Below are positions 1 through 7,443 of a DNA stretch of 11,573 nucleotides, piece after piece. The notes under the pieces are model-generated. The model was not told the origin of the DNA. It saw only the letters and a list, made by a program, of their open reading frames with translations, and made no database searches. Source of the DNA: Oxalobacter sp. GTDB taxonomy: Bacteria > Pseudomonadota > Gammaproteobacteria > Burkholderiales > Burkholderiaceae_D. How positions within the stretch are numbered: the stretch's first letter is position 1; each line of letters begins with the position of its first letter. The DNA lies in the NCBI GenBank assembly GCA_012512465.1, contig JAAZED010000408.1, positions 1 to 11,573 of the forward strand. Direction: 5' to 3'. Made by a program: the position numbers and the translations under genes.

Positions 1-739
1 CTGGGGTAAGGTTCGTTTTGGCCGTGTCCAGGAAATCTCATTTGAGTATTTCTCCTCCCTTGATCCCTTTGAGCAGGGAACAACCGGTTCATCACTGGCA
101 CTGTACAACATGACCCACTCCGAGCAGCTTGCCAATACGGCTCGCTATGACAGCCCGGAATGGAATGGCCTGGGCTTTTCCGCCAACGTTAGCCTGGGAC
201 AAGACAGACGCGATAACTCCGATGACAACAAAAATATCGGTTTCGGGGGTGGCATCCACTATGACAATGGCCCGCTGGTTTTGATGGCAAACTATAACCG
301 CCTGGCAGACTCCAATGAGTCCTGGGTCTGGAATATCGGTGGCGGCTACGAATTCGGCCCGGCACGCGTTACTGTTGGCTATCAGTCCAGCAAGTTCAAG
401 GATCAGAAAAATTCCGAGGTCTATCTGGCAAACCCGGATGATTTCCAGAAAATGGATCAGGAAGAATGGATGATCGGCCTGACCTATGATATCGGACCAG
501 GTCAACTGAAACTCGCCTATAACCGTGCCAGCATCGATAACTGGAAAGAAGGCAAGGATGGCGATACCGATAAATTTGCACTCGGCTATACCTATGAACT
601 GTCCAAGCGCACAGCAATTTACGGTGTGGTTTCCTACACCGACAGTGATAATGGACTGGTCGGCAGCGTATACAACAATAATGGTGCAGAAAGATCAGAA
701 GTCTATGGTATTCAGGTTGGTATGACGCATAACTTCTAA
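1..739 (+). CDS. Gram-negative outer-membrane porin, 3' part (5' truncated by window)
   Basis: General-diffusion porin of the outer membrane that lets small hydrophilic solutes pass. The open frame runs in from the window edge (first full codon at base 2) and is open upstream of the first internal ATG at 110, so that ATG is not the true start. About 245 C-terminal residues are visible. They show alternating amphipathic strands rich in Tyr, Gly and Asp, a GRVQ-type strand near the left edge followed by an FSSLDPF segment that resembles the porin constriction-loop region, and a last strand ending in HNF. A terminal Phe is the classic Bam-recognised signal of outer-membrane beta-barrels. The full family length is usually 350-400 residues, so roughly a third is missing on the left. 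The gene ends at TAA and is followed by a strong intrinsic terminator. The family is fairly sure; the substrate specificity is unknown. Confidence 0.88.
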   Translation, partial: WGKVRFGRVQEISFEYFSSLDPFEQGTTGSSLALYNMTHSEQLANTARYDSPEWNGLGFSANVSLGQDRRDNSDDNKNIGFGGGIHYDNGPLVLMANYNRLADSNESWVWNIGGGYEFGPARVTVGYQSSKFKDQKNSEVYLANPDDFQKMDQEEWMIGLTYDIGPGQLKLAYNRASIDNWKEGKDGDTDKFALGYTYELSKRTAIYGVVSYTDSDNGLVGSVYNNNGAERSEVYGIQVGMTHNF

Positions 740-766
740 AAAGTTGAGAGAGGGTGTTTCACCCGG

Positions 767-795
767 GGGGACTGTGAGGGGCAGTCCCCTTTTTT
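767..795 (+). terminator. Intrinsic terminator of the porin gene
   Basis: An 8-bp perfect stem, GGGGACTG (767-774) with CAGTCCCC (782-789), encloses a 7-base loop and is followed by six T (790-795). It lies 27 bases after the porin stop codon and separates porin transcription from the tRNA gene. Confidence 0.9.
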
Positions 796-796
796 A

Positions 797-826
797 TCGA
801 CGAAATGTGTCGCAACGCCGTATAAT
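797..826 (+). promoter_or_regulatory. Promoter of tRNA-Gly
   Basis: A perfect -10 box TATAAT lies at 821-826. A -35-like TCGACG at 797-802 matches TTGACA at four of six positions, with an 18-base spacer. The -10 is followed by a GC-rich GCTCC, as is common at stable-RNA promoters. The predicted start lies a few bases upstream of the mature tRNA 5' end at 838. The -35 begins just after the porin terminator T-tract. Confidence 0.7.
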
Positions 827-837
827 GCTCCATTATT

Positions 838-911
838 GCGGGCGTAGCTCAATGGCAGAGCAGAAGCTTCCCAAGCTTACGACGAGGGTTCGATTCCCTT
901 CGCCCGCTCCA
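838..911 (+). tRNA. tRNA-Gly (anticodon CCC)
   Basis: Full cloverleaf with encoded CCA. The acceptor stem GCGGGCG (838-844) pairs with CGCCCGC (901-907), followed by the discriminator T and CCA (909-911). The D-stem is GCTC/GAGC. The anticodon loop is TTCCCAA, giving anticodon CCC, which reads GGG. The T-arm has the TTCGATT loop. The G-U start of the T-stem and the G27-A43 mismatch at the top of the anticodon stem are small irregularities; the remaining pairs are sound. The overall sequence is close to the glyU-type tRNA of other proteobacteria. It appears to be a monocistronic unit. Confidence 0.95.
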
Positions 912-933
912 TACCTCCCGACAATTTCCCCAG

Positions 934-1925
934 TTAATTGATCTTATCTGCCAAATGAATGGCAAACCGCTCGCGATAGTCACGCGGTGAAAGCCCTGTC
1001 ACCTTGTAAAACACCTGCCGGAATGCACCGGCATCATGATAGCCGACATCCCAGGCAATCTGTTCGATACTGCGCTGGGTAAGCTCCAGCAATTCACGAG
1101 CCTGGTTCACGCGCAACCGCTGGGTATATTCTGTCGGCCTAAATCCGGTAGCCGCCTTAAAGCGGCGAAGAAAGGTTCTTTCACTCAATCCGGCACAAGC
1201 CGCCATTTCCTGCAGTGTGCCCATCTGCCTGCCTGTGCCTGAAGCCAGTGCTGTACCTTGGTACAGCCTCATCGCCATGACTGAAATCAGGCAAAAAACT
1301 TCTGAAATAACGCTGCGAATGCCTGCCCGGGCCCATGACCAGAAAACGGGCGGTATGCGCGCTGATACTGGGGCCGAGCAATCGTGCAACCAGGGCCAGC
1401 CCCGGATCAATCCATGCCATCAGCCCCGGCAGTGACAATATCTCCATCGTCAATGAGCAGGCGATCGGCATCAATCCTGACGGCAGGAAAACGCCCAGCC
1501 AGTTCCTCTGCCAGGCACCAGTACGTCGTCACTGTTCGTCCGTCAAGTGCGCCGCTGTGCGCTAAGACAAACGCTCCGGCACAGACTGATGCAAGAATGG
1601 CAGCACTTGCGTGCCGGGCACGAAGCCAGTTGCGCATCGGCCTGATAACAGCATCTTCCGGGCGCTCTCCCAGACAGGGTGGCGCCACAATCACCACCGG
1701 CTTTTCCGGGTATCCGGGATGGCTGTCAAAACAGCAGAGTACTTTCTCATCTGTTTCAGAGAGCTTCCAGTGGCGTACCCGCAATACCGGCAAACGGGTA
1801 TCCGCATTTTCTGCGGCAATGCGGTTGGCCACCCCGAAAAGATCTGTCAAACCATGGATAGCTGCCTGTTGTGCGCCGGGATAACACAACAAGCCGATTT
1901 CATGTACATCATCTGAAAGTTGCAT
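934..1925 (-). pseudogene. Frameshifted GlxA-type transcriptional regulator (DJ-1/PfpI + AraC HTH)
   Basis: The combined length (about 330 codons) matches an intact GlxA-family regulator, but the coding sequence is spread over three frames. The first part (from ATG at 1925, behind GGGGGAG at 1936-1942) holds the DJ-1/PfpI-like domain, including the SVCAGAF nucleophile-elbow motif, and reads to DIVTAG. There the frame breaks at a G4 run (C4 at 1424-1427 on the plus strand). The next frame carries GLMAWIDPGL through HGDEAV. A base then seems missing near 1260-1261, after which a short stretch reads VQHWLQAQA in the first frame. Another base is missing near 1231-1235. The third frame then encodes the AraC helix-turn-helix domain (ERTFLRRF...TGLSPRDYRERF). 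No single ORF can make the whole protein. The gene is divergent from a cysteine hydrolase, its likely former target. Sequencing error is possible, but three lesions within 200 bp favour decay. Confidence 0.85.
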
Positions 1926-2025
1926 TTGTCAGTTTCTCCCCCGATATTGTCGATCCGGCCAATCCCGGAAAACAGGCTTCCGGCCGAGAATACAGTCCTT
2001 GCATCAACTTAACAAGGAGCACAAA
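1926..2025. promoter_or_regulatory. Divergent intergenic region between the GlxA pseudogene and the hydrolase
   Basis: This 100-base gap must hold the promoters for both directions. It contains a directly repeated CCGGCC (1955-1960 and 1980-1985). AraC-type regulators often bind direct repeats, so this could be the former operator, but the repeat is short and GC-rich. No confident -35/-10 pair was found. Ribosome-binding sites lie at both ends: GGGGGAG for the regulator (1936-1942, minus) and AAGGAG for the hydrolase (2014-2019). Confidence 0.3.
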
Positions 2026-2580
2026 ATGCAGAAACAGGCACTGATTGTGGTTGACATCCAAAACGATTATTTCCCCGGCGGCAAGTGGGTTCCTGATAAC
2101 ATTGAAACGGCTGCCGCCAATGCCGGACGGGCCCTTGAGGCCGCGCGCAAATCAGGTGATCTGGTGGTGCATATTCGCCACGAGTTCCCCGATGCCGATG
2201 TGCCGTTTCTTGCGCCAGGCTCTGCAGGTGCACAGGTTCATCCTGCCGTTGCGGAGCAGCCTGGCGAACAGGTCATACACAAGCAGCAAATCAACGCATT
2301 TTATGAAACGCAGTTACAGGCTGTTTTGCAAAAACATACCATTGAACATCTGGTCATCACTGGCAATATGAGCCATGCCTGTATTGATGCTATCGTTCGC
2401 GCTGCCGCAGACATCGGCTATACCGTCACCGTACTGCATGATGCCTGTGCTACCCACGAGCAACAATTCAATGACATCCATATTCCGGCTGCCCAGGTAC
2501 AAGCCGCATTTATGACCGCGCTTGCTTTCGGCTATGCGAAAGTCATTCCGACAGAAGAATATCCCAAGCAGGGCCGTTAG
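2026..2580 (+). CDS. Isochorismatase-family cysteine hydrolase
   Basis: Predicted cytoplasmic hydrolase of the isochorismatase/nicotinamidase superfamily, 184 residues, the usual size. The Asp-Lys-Cys catalytic triad is visible: D10 in VVDIQNDYF, K86 in HKQQINAFY, and C119 in NMSHACIDA, preceded by the cis-peptide-type loop GNMS. Members hydrolyse amide or enol-ether bonds in small molecules such as nicotinamide, N-carbamoyl compounds or isochorismate; the substrate cannot be told from sequence. The start is the ATG at 2026, with AAGGAG six bases upstream. An in-frame TTG at 1999 is less likely because it precedes that ribosome-binding site. The gene is divergent from the frameshifted GlxA regulator, an arrangement common in proteobacteria where the regulator controls the hydrolase. 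The enzyme gene is intact although its probable regulator is broken. Confidence 0.92.
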   Translation: MQKQALIVVDIQNDYFPGGKWVPDNIETAAANAGRALEAARKSGDLVVHIRHEFPDADVPFLAPGSAGAQVHPAVAEQPGEQVIHKQQINAFYETQLQAVLQKHTIEHLVITGNMSHACIDAIVRAAADIGYTVTVLHDACATHEQQFNDIHIPAAQVQAAFMTALAFGYAKVIPTEEYPKQGR

Positions 2581-2596
2581 GTATCCATCAAAAGAA

Positions 2597-2645
2597 ATCG
2601 CGAAAGGAGCCAGCAGCCACTTTTATGCCGGATCCTTTCTGCGAT
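2597..2645 (+). other. Imperfect hairpin downstream of the hydrolase gene
   Basis: ATCGCGAAAGGA (2597-2608) pairs with TCCTTTCTGCGAT (2633-2645) as a 12-bp stem with one bulged base around a 24-base loop. No T-tract follows, so it is not a typical intrinsic terminator. It may stabilise the hydrolase mRNA 3' end or be incidental. The rest of the gap before trmB (2646-2737) holds a possible -10 (CATAAT, 2704-2709) without a clear -35. Confidence 0.35.
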
Positions 2646-2737
2646 GAGGCTGACATGCGTTTCCCGGCAGGAACAATACTGGCATTCATGCTGCGTTAAC
2701 AGGCATAATAGTGCTTTTGTCAGCCCGGTTGATTTTC

Positions 2738-3457
2738 ATGAGTGAACAATCTGCAGAAAACAAAAAAGGCAAGCCGCTTTTTTATGACCCCACAGAACAC
2801 CGCATCCGCAGCTTTGTCACCCGGGCAGGCAGGCTTTCTGCTGCACAGGAACGCGCCATCAATGAACTCGGCCCCCAATACTGCATTCCCTTTGAAAAAA
2901 CGCCGCTGGACTTTATGGAATCATTTGAGCGGGTAGCCGAAACGATACTGGAAATCGGTTTCGGCATGGGAGAAACGACCGCACAGATTGCAGAGGCCAT
3001 GCCTGAGAAGAATTTCCTGGGGGTGGAAGTACATACACCCGGTGTTGGAGGGCTTTTAAAACTGATTGATGATCGCGGCCTGCGAAATATCCGCATCATC
3101 CAGCATGACGCAGTAGAAGTGATCACCCATATGATCGCGAAAAGTTCACTTGACGGGGTGCATATTTTCTTTCCGGACCCCTGGCATAAGGCTCGCCATA
3201 ACAAGCGGCGTCTCATCCAGCCTCCCTTTGTACAGCTTCTGACCACCCGGCTCAAATCCGGCGGATATATCCATTGCGCAACCGACTGGGAACCGTATGC
3301 CGAGCAGATGCTGGATGTGCTGGAAGGAGAACCCTTCCTTGAAAATACCGCAAAAGACTATGCGCCGCGTCCGGACTACCGGCCGGAAACCAAATTTGAA
3401 AAACGGGGACGCCGGCTGGGGCACGGTGTCTGGGATCTGGTCTTTAAAAACCGCTAG
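2738..3457 (+). CDS. trmB: tRNA (guanine-N7-)-methyltransferase
   Basis: Methylates N7 of G46 in the variable loop of tRNAs using S-adenosylmethionine; a soluble Rossmann-fold enzyme. From the ATG at 2738 it has 239 residues, the family's normal length. Motifs in order: SAM-binding ILEIGFGMG (70-78), the acidic strand end GVEVH (95-99), the signature [15 protein letters not shown] (144-158), TDWEPYA further on, and the C-terminal hallmark [21 protein letters not shown] at 2711 would add nine residues (LLSARLIF...) that do not look like TrmB. Neither start has a strong Shine-Dalgarno sequence, so translation may be modest. The gene is convergent with the quinone oxidoreductase gene, with only 13 bases between stop codons and no terminator visible in that gap. 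Confidence 0.96.
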   Translation: MSEQSAENKKGKPLFYDPTEHRIRSFVTRAGRLSAAQERAINELGPQYCIPFEKTPLDFMESFERVAETILEIGFGMGETTAQIAEAMPEKNFLGVEVHTPGVGGLLKLIDDRGLRNIRIIQHDAVEVITHMIAKSSLDGVHIFFPDPWHKARHNKRRLIQPPFVQLLTTRLKSGGYIHCATDWEPYAEQMLDVLEGEPFLENTAKDYAPRPDYRPETKFEKRGRRLGHGVWDLVFKNR

Positions 3458-3470
3458 GGTCAGCCCCTGC

Positions 3471-4475
3471 TCAGGTGGGATCGCTCTCTACTACCTGCAG
3501 GACAATCTTGCCGATATGATTGCTGGACTCCATCAGTTCATGCGCCTGCATGACCCGCTCCAATGGGAAAATACGGTCAACAACTGCCCTGATACTCCCT
3601 GACTCCAGAAGCGGCCAGATGTGTTTACGCAGTTTTTTGGCAATCTCCCCCTTGAATTCGACCGAACGAGGACGCAACGTGGAACCGGTAACCGTCAGGC
3701 GCTTATGCAAAAGCTGTCCGAAGTCAATCGTACCCTTGCGCCCGCCCAGGTGGGCAATCATGACCAGCCGCCCATCCTCGGCCATGCAATCCAGCTCACG
3801 CTGGATATACATCGCACCCATGATATCAAGGATGACATCCACCCCTTTCCCACCGGTTTCCCTTTTAACGATATCAACAAAATCTTCTGTCATGTAATTG
3901 ATACCGCGAACAGCGCCGAGACTTTCCGCAGCCTGGCATTTTTCAGGTGTCCTGGCCGTGGCAAAGACACGATGGCCAAGTGCAGAGGCAATCTGGATGG
4001 CAGCCACTCCGATACCGGAGGTTCCGCCCTGTACCAGCAAGGTTTCCCCCGGCTTGATGGCTGCGCGATCAAAGATATTGCTCCAGACGGTAAAAAAGGT
4101 TTCCGGCAAAGCGGCAGCCTCGACAAAGGTCAACCCGGCAGGCACAGGCAAACACTGCGGTATGGGTGCTATACAATATTCAGCATATCCCCCGCCCTGT
4201 AAAAGCGCACAGACCTTATCACCCATCTCAAATCCACTGCTTTCAAGCACGCCGCCGGCAACCACCCCTGCCACTTCAAGACCCGGAATCTCGGACGCGC
4301 CTGTCGGGGCGCTGTAACGCCCGCGACGCTGCAACACATCCGGTCGGTTGATACCGGCTGCGTGGACCCTGATCAGCATGTCACCCGGGCGGGGAATCGG
4401 AACCGGCAGATCAATCATCTGCAACTGACCGGTGTCACCTGTATTACCAGACTGTACGATCTCAATGGCTTTCAT
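3471..4475 (-). CDS. NAD(P)H-quinone oxidoreductase, PIG3-type zinc-independent MDR family
   Basis: Cytoplasmic medium-chain dehydrogenase/reductase that reduces quinones or related enones with NADPH. It has 334 residues, typical of the PIG3/QOR branch. The N-terminal GroES-like domain contains GINRPDVLQRRGRY (41-54) and IPGLEVAGVV (63-72). The Rossmann nucleotide-binding motif GGTSGIG lies at 150-156 within LLVQGGTSGIGVAAIQ. The later GSTLRPRS and the C-terminal HIGKIVL are also typical of the PIG3 group. The cysteine and histidine zinc ligands of alcohol dehydrogenases are absent, as expected. The start is the ATG complementary to 4473-4475; the ribosome-binding site is weak. The gene lies downstream of pnp on the same strand but is insulated by two terminators, so it probably has its own promoter in the 4476-4530 region, where none is obvious. 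The physiological substrate is unknown. Confidence 0.92.
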   Translation of the reverse strand: MKAIEIVQSGNTGDTGQLQMIDLPVPIPRPGDMLIRVHAAGINRPDVLQRRGRYSAPTGASEIPGLEVAGVVAGGVLESSGFEMGDKVCALLQGGGYAEYCIAPIPQCLPVPAGLTFVEAAALPETFFTVWSNIFDRAAIKPGETLLVQGGTSGIGVAAIQIASALGHRVFATARTPEKCQAAESLGAVRGINYMTEDFVDIVKRETGGKGVDVILDIMGAMYIQRELDCMAEDGRLVMIAHLGGRKGTIDFGQLLHKRLTVTGSTLRPRSVEFKGEIAKKLRKHIWPLLESGSIRAVVDRIFPLERVMQAHELMESSNHIGKIVLQVVESDPT

Positions 4476-4530
4476 GATGCAAAACTCAACAAATGATGTA
4501 AGCAGACCTTACATGATAATCCCAAGCCGG

Positions 4531-4559
4531 AAAAAAAGCATTGCAAAAAAGGGCAATGC
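4531..4559 (-). terminator. Second terminator downstream of pnp
   Basis: Read on the minus strand, GCATTGC and GCAATGC form a 7-bp stem (4553-4559 with 4538-4544) around an 8-base loop, followed by seven T (A-run at 4531-4537). It lies about 100 bases beyond pnp and 55 bases before the oxidoreductase start, so it would catch read-through from pnp. Confidence 0.7.
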
Positions 4560-4614
4560 CGGTGAATCACCCGGCTTCTTTCCCGCTGTTTTTCCTTCCC
4601 GGACAAAAACCCAT

Positions 4615-4648
4615 AAAAAAACCTCCTGATGGCACAGGAGGTTTTTTT
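4615..4648. terminator. Bidirectional intrinsic terminator after pnp
   Basis: CCTCCTG (4622-4628) pairs with CAGGAGG (4635-4641) around the loop ATGGCA. The stem is flanked by seven A on the left (4615-4621) and seven T on the right (4642-4648). It can therefore work in both directions. Its main role is to end the rpsO-pnp transcript, whose last stop codon is at 4664-4666. Confidence 0.92.
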
Positions 4649-4663
4649 GACGCAAGTGAAGGC

Positions 4664-6781
4664 TTATTCAGCCGCTGGTGCCTCTTCTGCTGCCGCTTTC
4701 ATCGACAGCTTGATACGGCCACGATCATCCGTTTCAAGGACTTTCACACGTACCTGCTGGCCTTCCTGCAGATAATCCGTAACCGCATTCACGCGCTCAG
4801 TGGCGATCTGGCTGATGTGCAGGAGACCATCCCGGCCCGGCAGGACCTGGACAATCGCACCAAAATCAAGCAGCTTCAAGACGGTACCGTCGTAAATCTT
4901 GCCGATTTCAACAGATGCCGTCAGCTCCTCGATACGACGCCTGGCTTCCTGGCCTGCGGCGCCATCAACCGAAGCAATCGTTACCACACCCTCATCGCTG
5001 ATATCGATCTGGGTACCGGTTTCCTCGGTAAGGGCACGGATCACCGCCCCGCCCTTGCCGATCACATCGCGGATTTTCTCCGGATTGATCTTGATGGTAA
5101 TCAGGCGCGGTGCAAAGTCGGACAGCTCGGTCTTGAACTCCGGCATAGCCTGCTGCATTTTGCCGAGGATGTGCATCCGGCCCTCTTTTGCCTGGGCCAG
5201 CGCCACCTGCATGATTTCCTTGGTGATCCCCTGAATCTTGATGTCCATCTGCAATGCAGTAATACCATCAGCCGTACCGGCCACCTTGAAGTCCATATCG
5301 CCCAGATGATCCTCATCACCCAGGATATCGGTCAGCACCGCGAATTTGCCGCCTTCCTTGATCAGGCCCATGGCAATACCGGCCACATGCTTCTTGATAG
5401 GCACACCCGCATCCATCAATGCCAGGCTGCCGCCACAAACGGATGCCATGGAAGATGAGCCGTTGGATTCGGTAATCTCGGAAACCAGGCGAATGGAATA
5501 GCTGAATTCATCCGGTGATGGCAAAATGGCTGCCAAACCACGCTTGGCCAGGCGACCATGGCCGATTTCACGGCGTTTGGGCGTACCGACACGACCGGTT
5601 TCACCGGTAGCAAACGGCGGCATGTTGTAGTGCATCATGAAGGCATCGCTGTATTCCCCCATCAGTGCATCAATTTTCTGGTTATCACGTGCAGTACCCA
5701 GCGTTGCCACAACAAGCGCCTGGGTTTCACCGCGCGTAAACAGCGCAGAACCGTGGGTTCTCGGCAGCACACTGGTGCGAATTTCAATCGGGCGCACCGT
5801 ACGGGTATCACGACCATCAATACGTGGTTCTCCCTCCAGGATCTGTGAACGGACAATCTTTGCTTCCAGGTCAAAGAGGATATTGCCGACTTCCGTTGAA
5901 TCAGGTGCATCCTCACCTTTTGCCGCCGCTTCAGTTGCCAGCGCCACATTGACCGTTTCGGTTGCCTGACGCAGCTTGCTGGTACGGGCCTGCTTCTGGC
6001 GGATCTGGTAAGCTTCACGTAAAACCGGCTCGGCAACACGGGTCACAGCAGCAACCAGCGTTTCCTTGCTGGCTGGCGCTACCCACTCGATTTCCGGCTT
6101 GCCGCCATCACGAACCAGTTCGTCAATCGCATCAATCACGGCTTTCATCTGCTCGTGACCATACACCACGCCACCCAGCATGATTTCTTCAGAGAGTTCC
6201 TGTGCATCAGATTCGACCATCAGCACAGCCTGTTCGGTACCGGCCACCACCAGATCCATCATGGATGCTGCCAACTGTGAGGAGGTCGGGTTCAGGACAT
6301 ACTGCCCATCCACATAACCGATACGGGCCGCGCCCAGCGGGCCGTTGAATGGAATACCGGATACGCAAAGCGCAGCCGATGCGCCAATCATGGCGGGAAT
6401 ATCCGGGTCAATTTCCGGGTTGACTGACAGGACATGGATAATGACCTGCACCTCATTGAGATAGCCTTCCGGGAAAAGCGGACGAATCGGCCTGTCAATC
6501 AGGCGGGAAGTCAGGGTTTCCTTTTCAGAAGGACGGCCTTCACGTTTGAAAAAACCGCCCGGAATACGGCCGGCAGCATAGCTTTTTTCGATGTAATCCA
6601 CCGTCAGCGGGAAAAAATCCTGCCCCGGACGGGCATCTTCCCGTGCAACAACCGTTGCCAGTACAACCGTATCATCCATTGATACCAGAACCGCACCGGA
6701 AGACTGGCGTGCAATTTCGCCGGTTTCAAGCGTCACGGTATGCTGACCATACTGGAAGGTTTTGCTCACTTTGTTAAACAT
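4664..6781 (-). CDS. pnp: Polyribonucleotide nucleotidyltransferase (PNPase)
   Basis: Phosphorolytic 3'-5' exoribonuclease; a trimer and a core component of the RNA degradosome in many proteobacteria. It has 705 residues, close to the 711 of E. coli. Layout: first RNase PH domain (about 10-145, with [16 protein letters not shown]), an alpha-helical linker, the second RNase PH domain (about 325-550) with catalytic Asp in [11 protein letters not shown] (D489 and D495), a KH domain with the GKGG loop near 572, and an S1 RNA-binding domain (about 620-692). The C-terminus is short, ending in an Ala/Glu-rich tail. The start ATG complements 6779-6781, with AAGGAA (6786-6791) five bases from it. It follows rpsO with a 214-base gap, the classic rpsO-pnp order. 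PNPase often represses its own mRNA through this leader after RNase III cleavage; the hairpins there make this plausible here but do not prove it. Confidence 0.98.
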   Translation of the reverse strand: MFNKVSKTFQYGQHTVTLETGEIARQSSGAVLVSMDDTVVLATVVAREDARPGQDFFPLTVDYIEKSYAAGRIPGGFFKREGRPSEKETLTSRLIDRPIRPLFPEGYLNEVQVIIHVLSVNPEIDPDIPAMIGASAALCVSGIPFNGPLGAARIGYVDGQYVLNPTSSQLAASMMDLVVAGTEQAVLMVESDAQELSEEIMLGGVVYGHEQMKAVIDAIDELVRDGGKPEIEWVAPASKETLVAAVTRVAEPVLREAYQIRQKQARTSKLRQATETVNVALATEAAAKGEDAPDSTEVGNILFDLEAKIVRSQILEGEPRIDGRDTRTVRPIEIRTSVLPRTHGSALFTRGETQALVVATLGTARDNQKIDALMGEYSDAFMMHYNMPPFATGETGRVGTPKRREIGHGRLAKRGLAAILPSPDEFSYSIRLVSEITESNGSSSMASVCGGSLALMDAGVPIKKHVAGIAMGLIKEGGKFAVLTDILGDEDHLGDMDFKVAGTADGITALQMDIKIQGITKEIMQVALAQAKEGRMHILGKMQQAMPEFKTELSDFAPRLITIKINPEKIRDVIGKGGAVIRALTEETGTQIDISDEGVVTIASVDGAAGQEARRRIEELTASVEIGKIYDGTVLKLLDFGAIVQVLPGRDGLLHISQIATERVNAVTDYLQEGQQVRVKVLETDDRGRIKLSMKAAAEEAPAAE

Positions 6782-6823
6782 TCTGTTCCTTTCAAATTTA
6801 CCGGCAGTGTTTCAGGCGCTACC

Positions 6824-6852
6824 GTTCACCTCATTCATGAAAGCAGGTAAAC
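6824..6852 (-). other. Hairpin in the pnp leader
   Basis: On the minus strand GTTTACCT (6845-6852) pairs with AGGTGAAC (6824-6831), eight pairs with one G-U, around a 13-base loop that contains TTCATGAA. It lies about 45 bases upstream of the pnp start. By analogy with E. coli it could be part of the RNase III/PNPase autoregulatory structure; this is inference. Confidence 0.35.
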
Positions 6853-6927
6853 ATGTACCGGCTTTCCTCTCTTGCGGTCTACTTTACGACCTTTTCACAA
6901 CACAACAGTTTGGCTGCTCCATAACGA

Positions 6928-6958
6928 AATGCCCGCGACAGAAACTGACGCAGGCATT
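6928..6958 (-). terminator. Attenuator-like hairpin between rpsO and pnp
   Basis: On the minus strand AATGCCTGCG (6949-6958) pairs with CGCGGGCATT (6928-6937), ten pairs with one G-U, around an 11-base loop. It begins 37 bases after the rpsO stop codon. The following T-tract is poor (one further T, then CG), so it probably terminates only partly or protects the rpsO 3' end. E. coli has a comparable partial terminator at this spot. Confidence 0.55.
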
Positions 6959-6995
6959 AACACTAAGATGCAACCGGTAGATAGCGTATCCGCAA

Positions 6996-7265
6996 TTATT
7001 TACGCAATCCGAGTTTGCCAATCAGTTCACGATAGCGATTGACATCTTTTTTACGCAGATAATTCAGCAGATCCCGGCGGCGGTTTACCATCATAAGGAG
7101 ACCGCGACGGGAATGGTGATCTTTTTTGTGCGACCTGAAATGATCCTGGAGATCATTGATCCGTGCGGTCAGGAGCGCCACCTGCACTTCCGGAGAACCC
7201 GTATCGTTTGTGCTGCGAGCGTTTTCCGCCACAATTGCAGCCTTGCTTTCTTTTGCCAAAGCCAT
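6996..7265 (-). CDS. rpsO: 30S ribosomal protein S15
   Basis: Primary binding protein of the 16S rRNA central domain, helping to form the platform of the small subunit and bridge B4 with 23S rRNA. It has exactly 89 residues, the standard bacterial length. The conserved helices are clear: [18 protein letters not shown], the RNA-contact loop [12 protein letters not shown], and the C-terminal [20 protein letters not shown]. The start ATG complements 7263-7265, with AAAGGG at 7273-7278. It is the first gene of the rpsO-pnp operon and is divergent from a lipoprotein operon. S15 of several bacteria represses its own translation through a 5' leader structure; no known form of that element was recognised here. 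Confidence 0.99.
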   Translation of the reverse strand: MALAKESKAAIVAENARSTNDTGSPEVQVALLTARINDLQDHFRSHKKDHHSRRGLLMMVNRRRDLLNYLRKKDVNRYRELIGKLGLRK

Positions 7266-7357
7266 AATACTACCCTTTCACATGCGACAACAGGAGTCGG
7301 AACCCCAAGGTGTCGTGATTACAAACAAAAAACTGGCCAAGAATCAGCCAATGGCGC

Positions 7358-7386
7358 AGTATAAAGTAAAAATCTGTTTCTGTACA
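7358..7386 (-). promoter_or_regulatory. Probable promoter of rpsO-pnp
   Basis: On the minus strand the -10 TATACT (7358-7363) differs from consensus at one base. The -35-like TGTACA (7381-7386) matches at four of six positions, with a 17-base spacer. The predicted leader is about 85 bases. On the plus strand the same place reads TATAAA (7360-7365), a possible but unsupported -10 for the lipoprotein operon, so the two promoters might overlap. Confidence 0.5.
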
Positions 7387-7443
7387 AATATCCTTCCACG
7401 AAATTTGATAAATTTTGAAGAAATAATCTGCAAGGAGAACAGA

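Noticed and set aside
744..941. 65-codon plus-strand open frame across the tRNA
   Set aside because: It overlaps the porin terminator, the tRNA promoter and the whole tRNA-Gly gene.
1424..1427. Programmed ribosomal frameshifting as an explanation of the GlxA breaks
   Set aside because: Three separate frame changes would be needed, with no slippery heptamer or downstream stem seen. Mutation or sequencing error is simpler.
1384..1884. Plus-strand open frames opposite the GlxA pseudogene
   Set aside because: The minus strand carries recognisable GlxA domains across the same stretch; the plus-strand translations do not resemble any family.
2597..2645. Intrinsic terminator after the hydrolase
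   Set aside because: The stem is real but has a long loop and no following T-tract, so it is listed only as a hairpin.
3621..4202. Plus-strand open frame of 193 codons opposite the quinone oxidoreductase
   Set aside because: It is antisense to a gene with clear MDR motifs and has no recognisable product.
4541..5458. Plus-strand open frame of 305 codons opposite pnp
   Set aside because: It is fully antisense to the well-conserved pnp coding sequence and its terminator, shows no recognisable domain, and has no ribosome-binding site. It is a shadow of pnp codon bias.
7156..7443. Upstream extension of lipoprotein 1 by 96 codons
   Set aside because: It runs antisense through rpsO and would bury the signal peptide. 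AAGGAG directly precedes the ATG at 7444.
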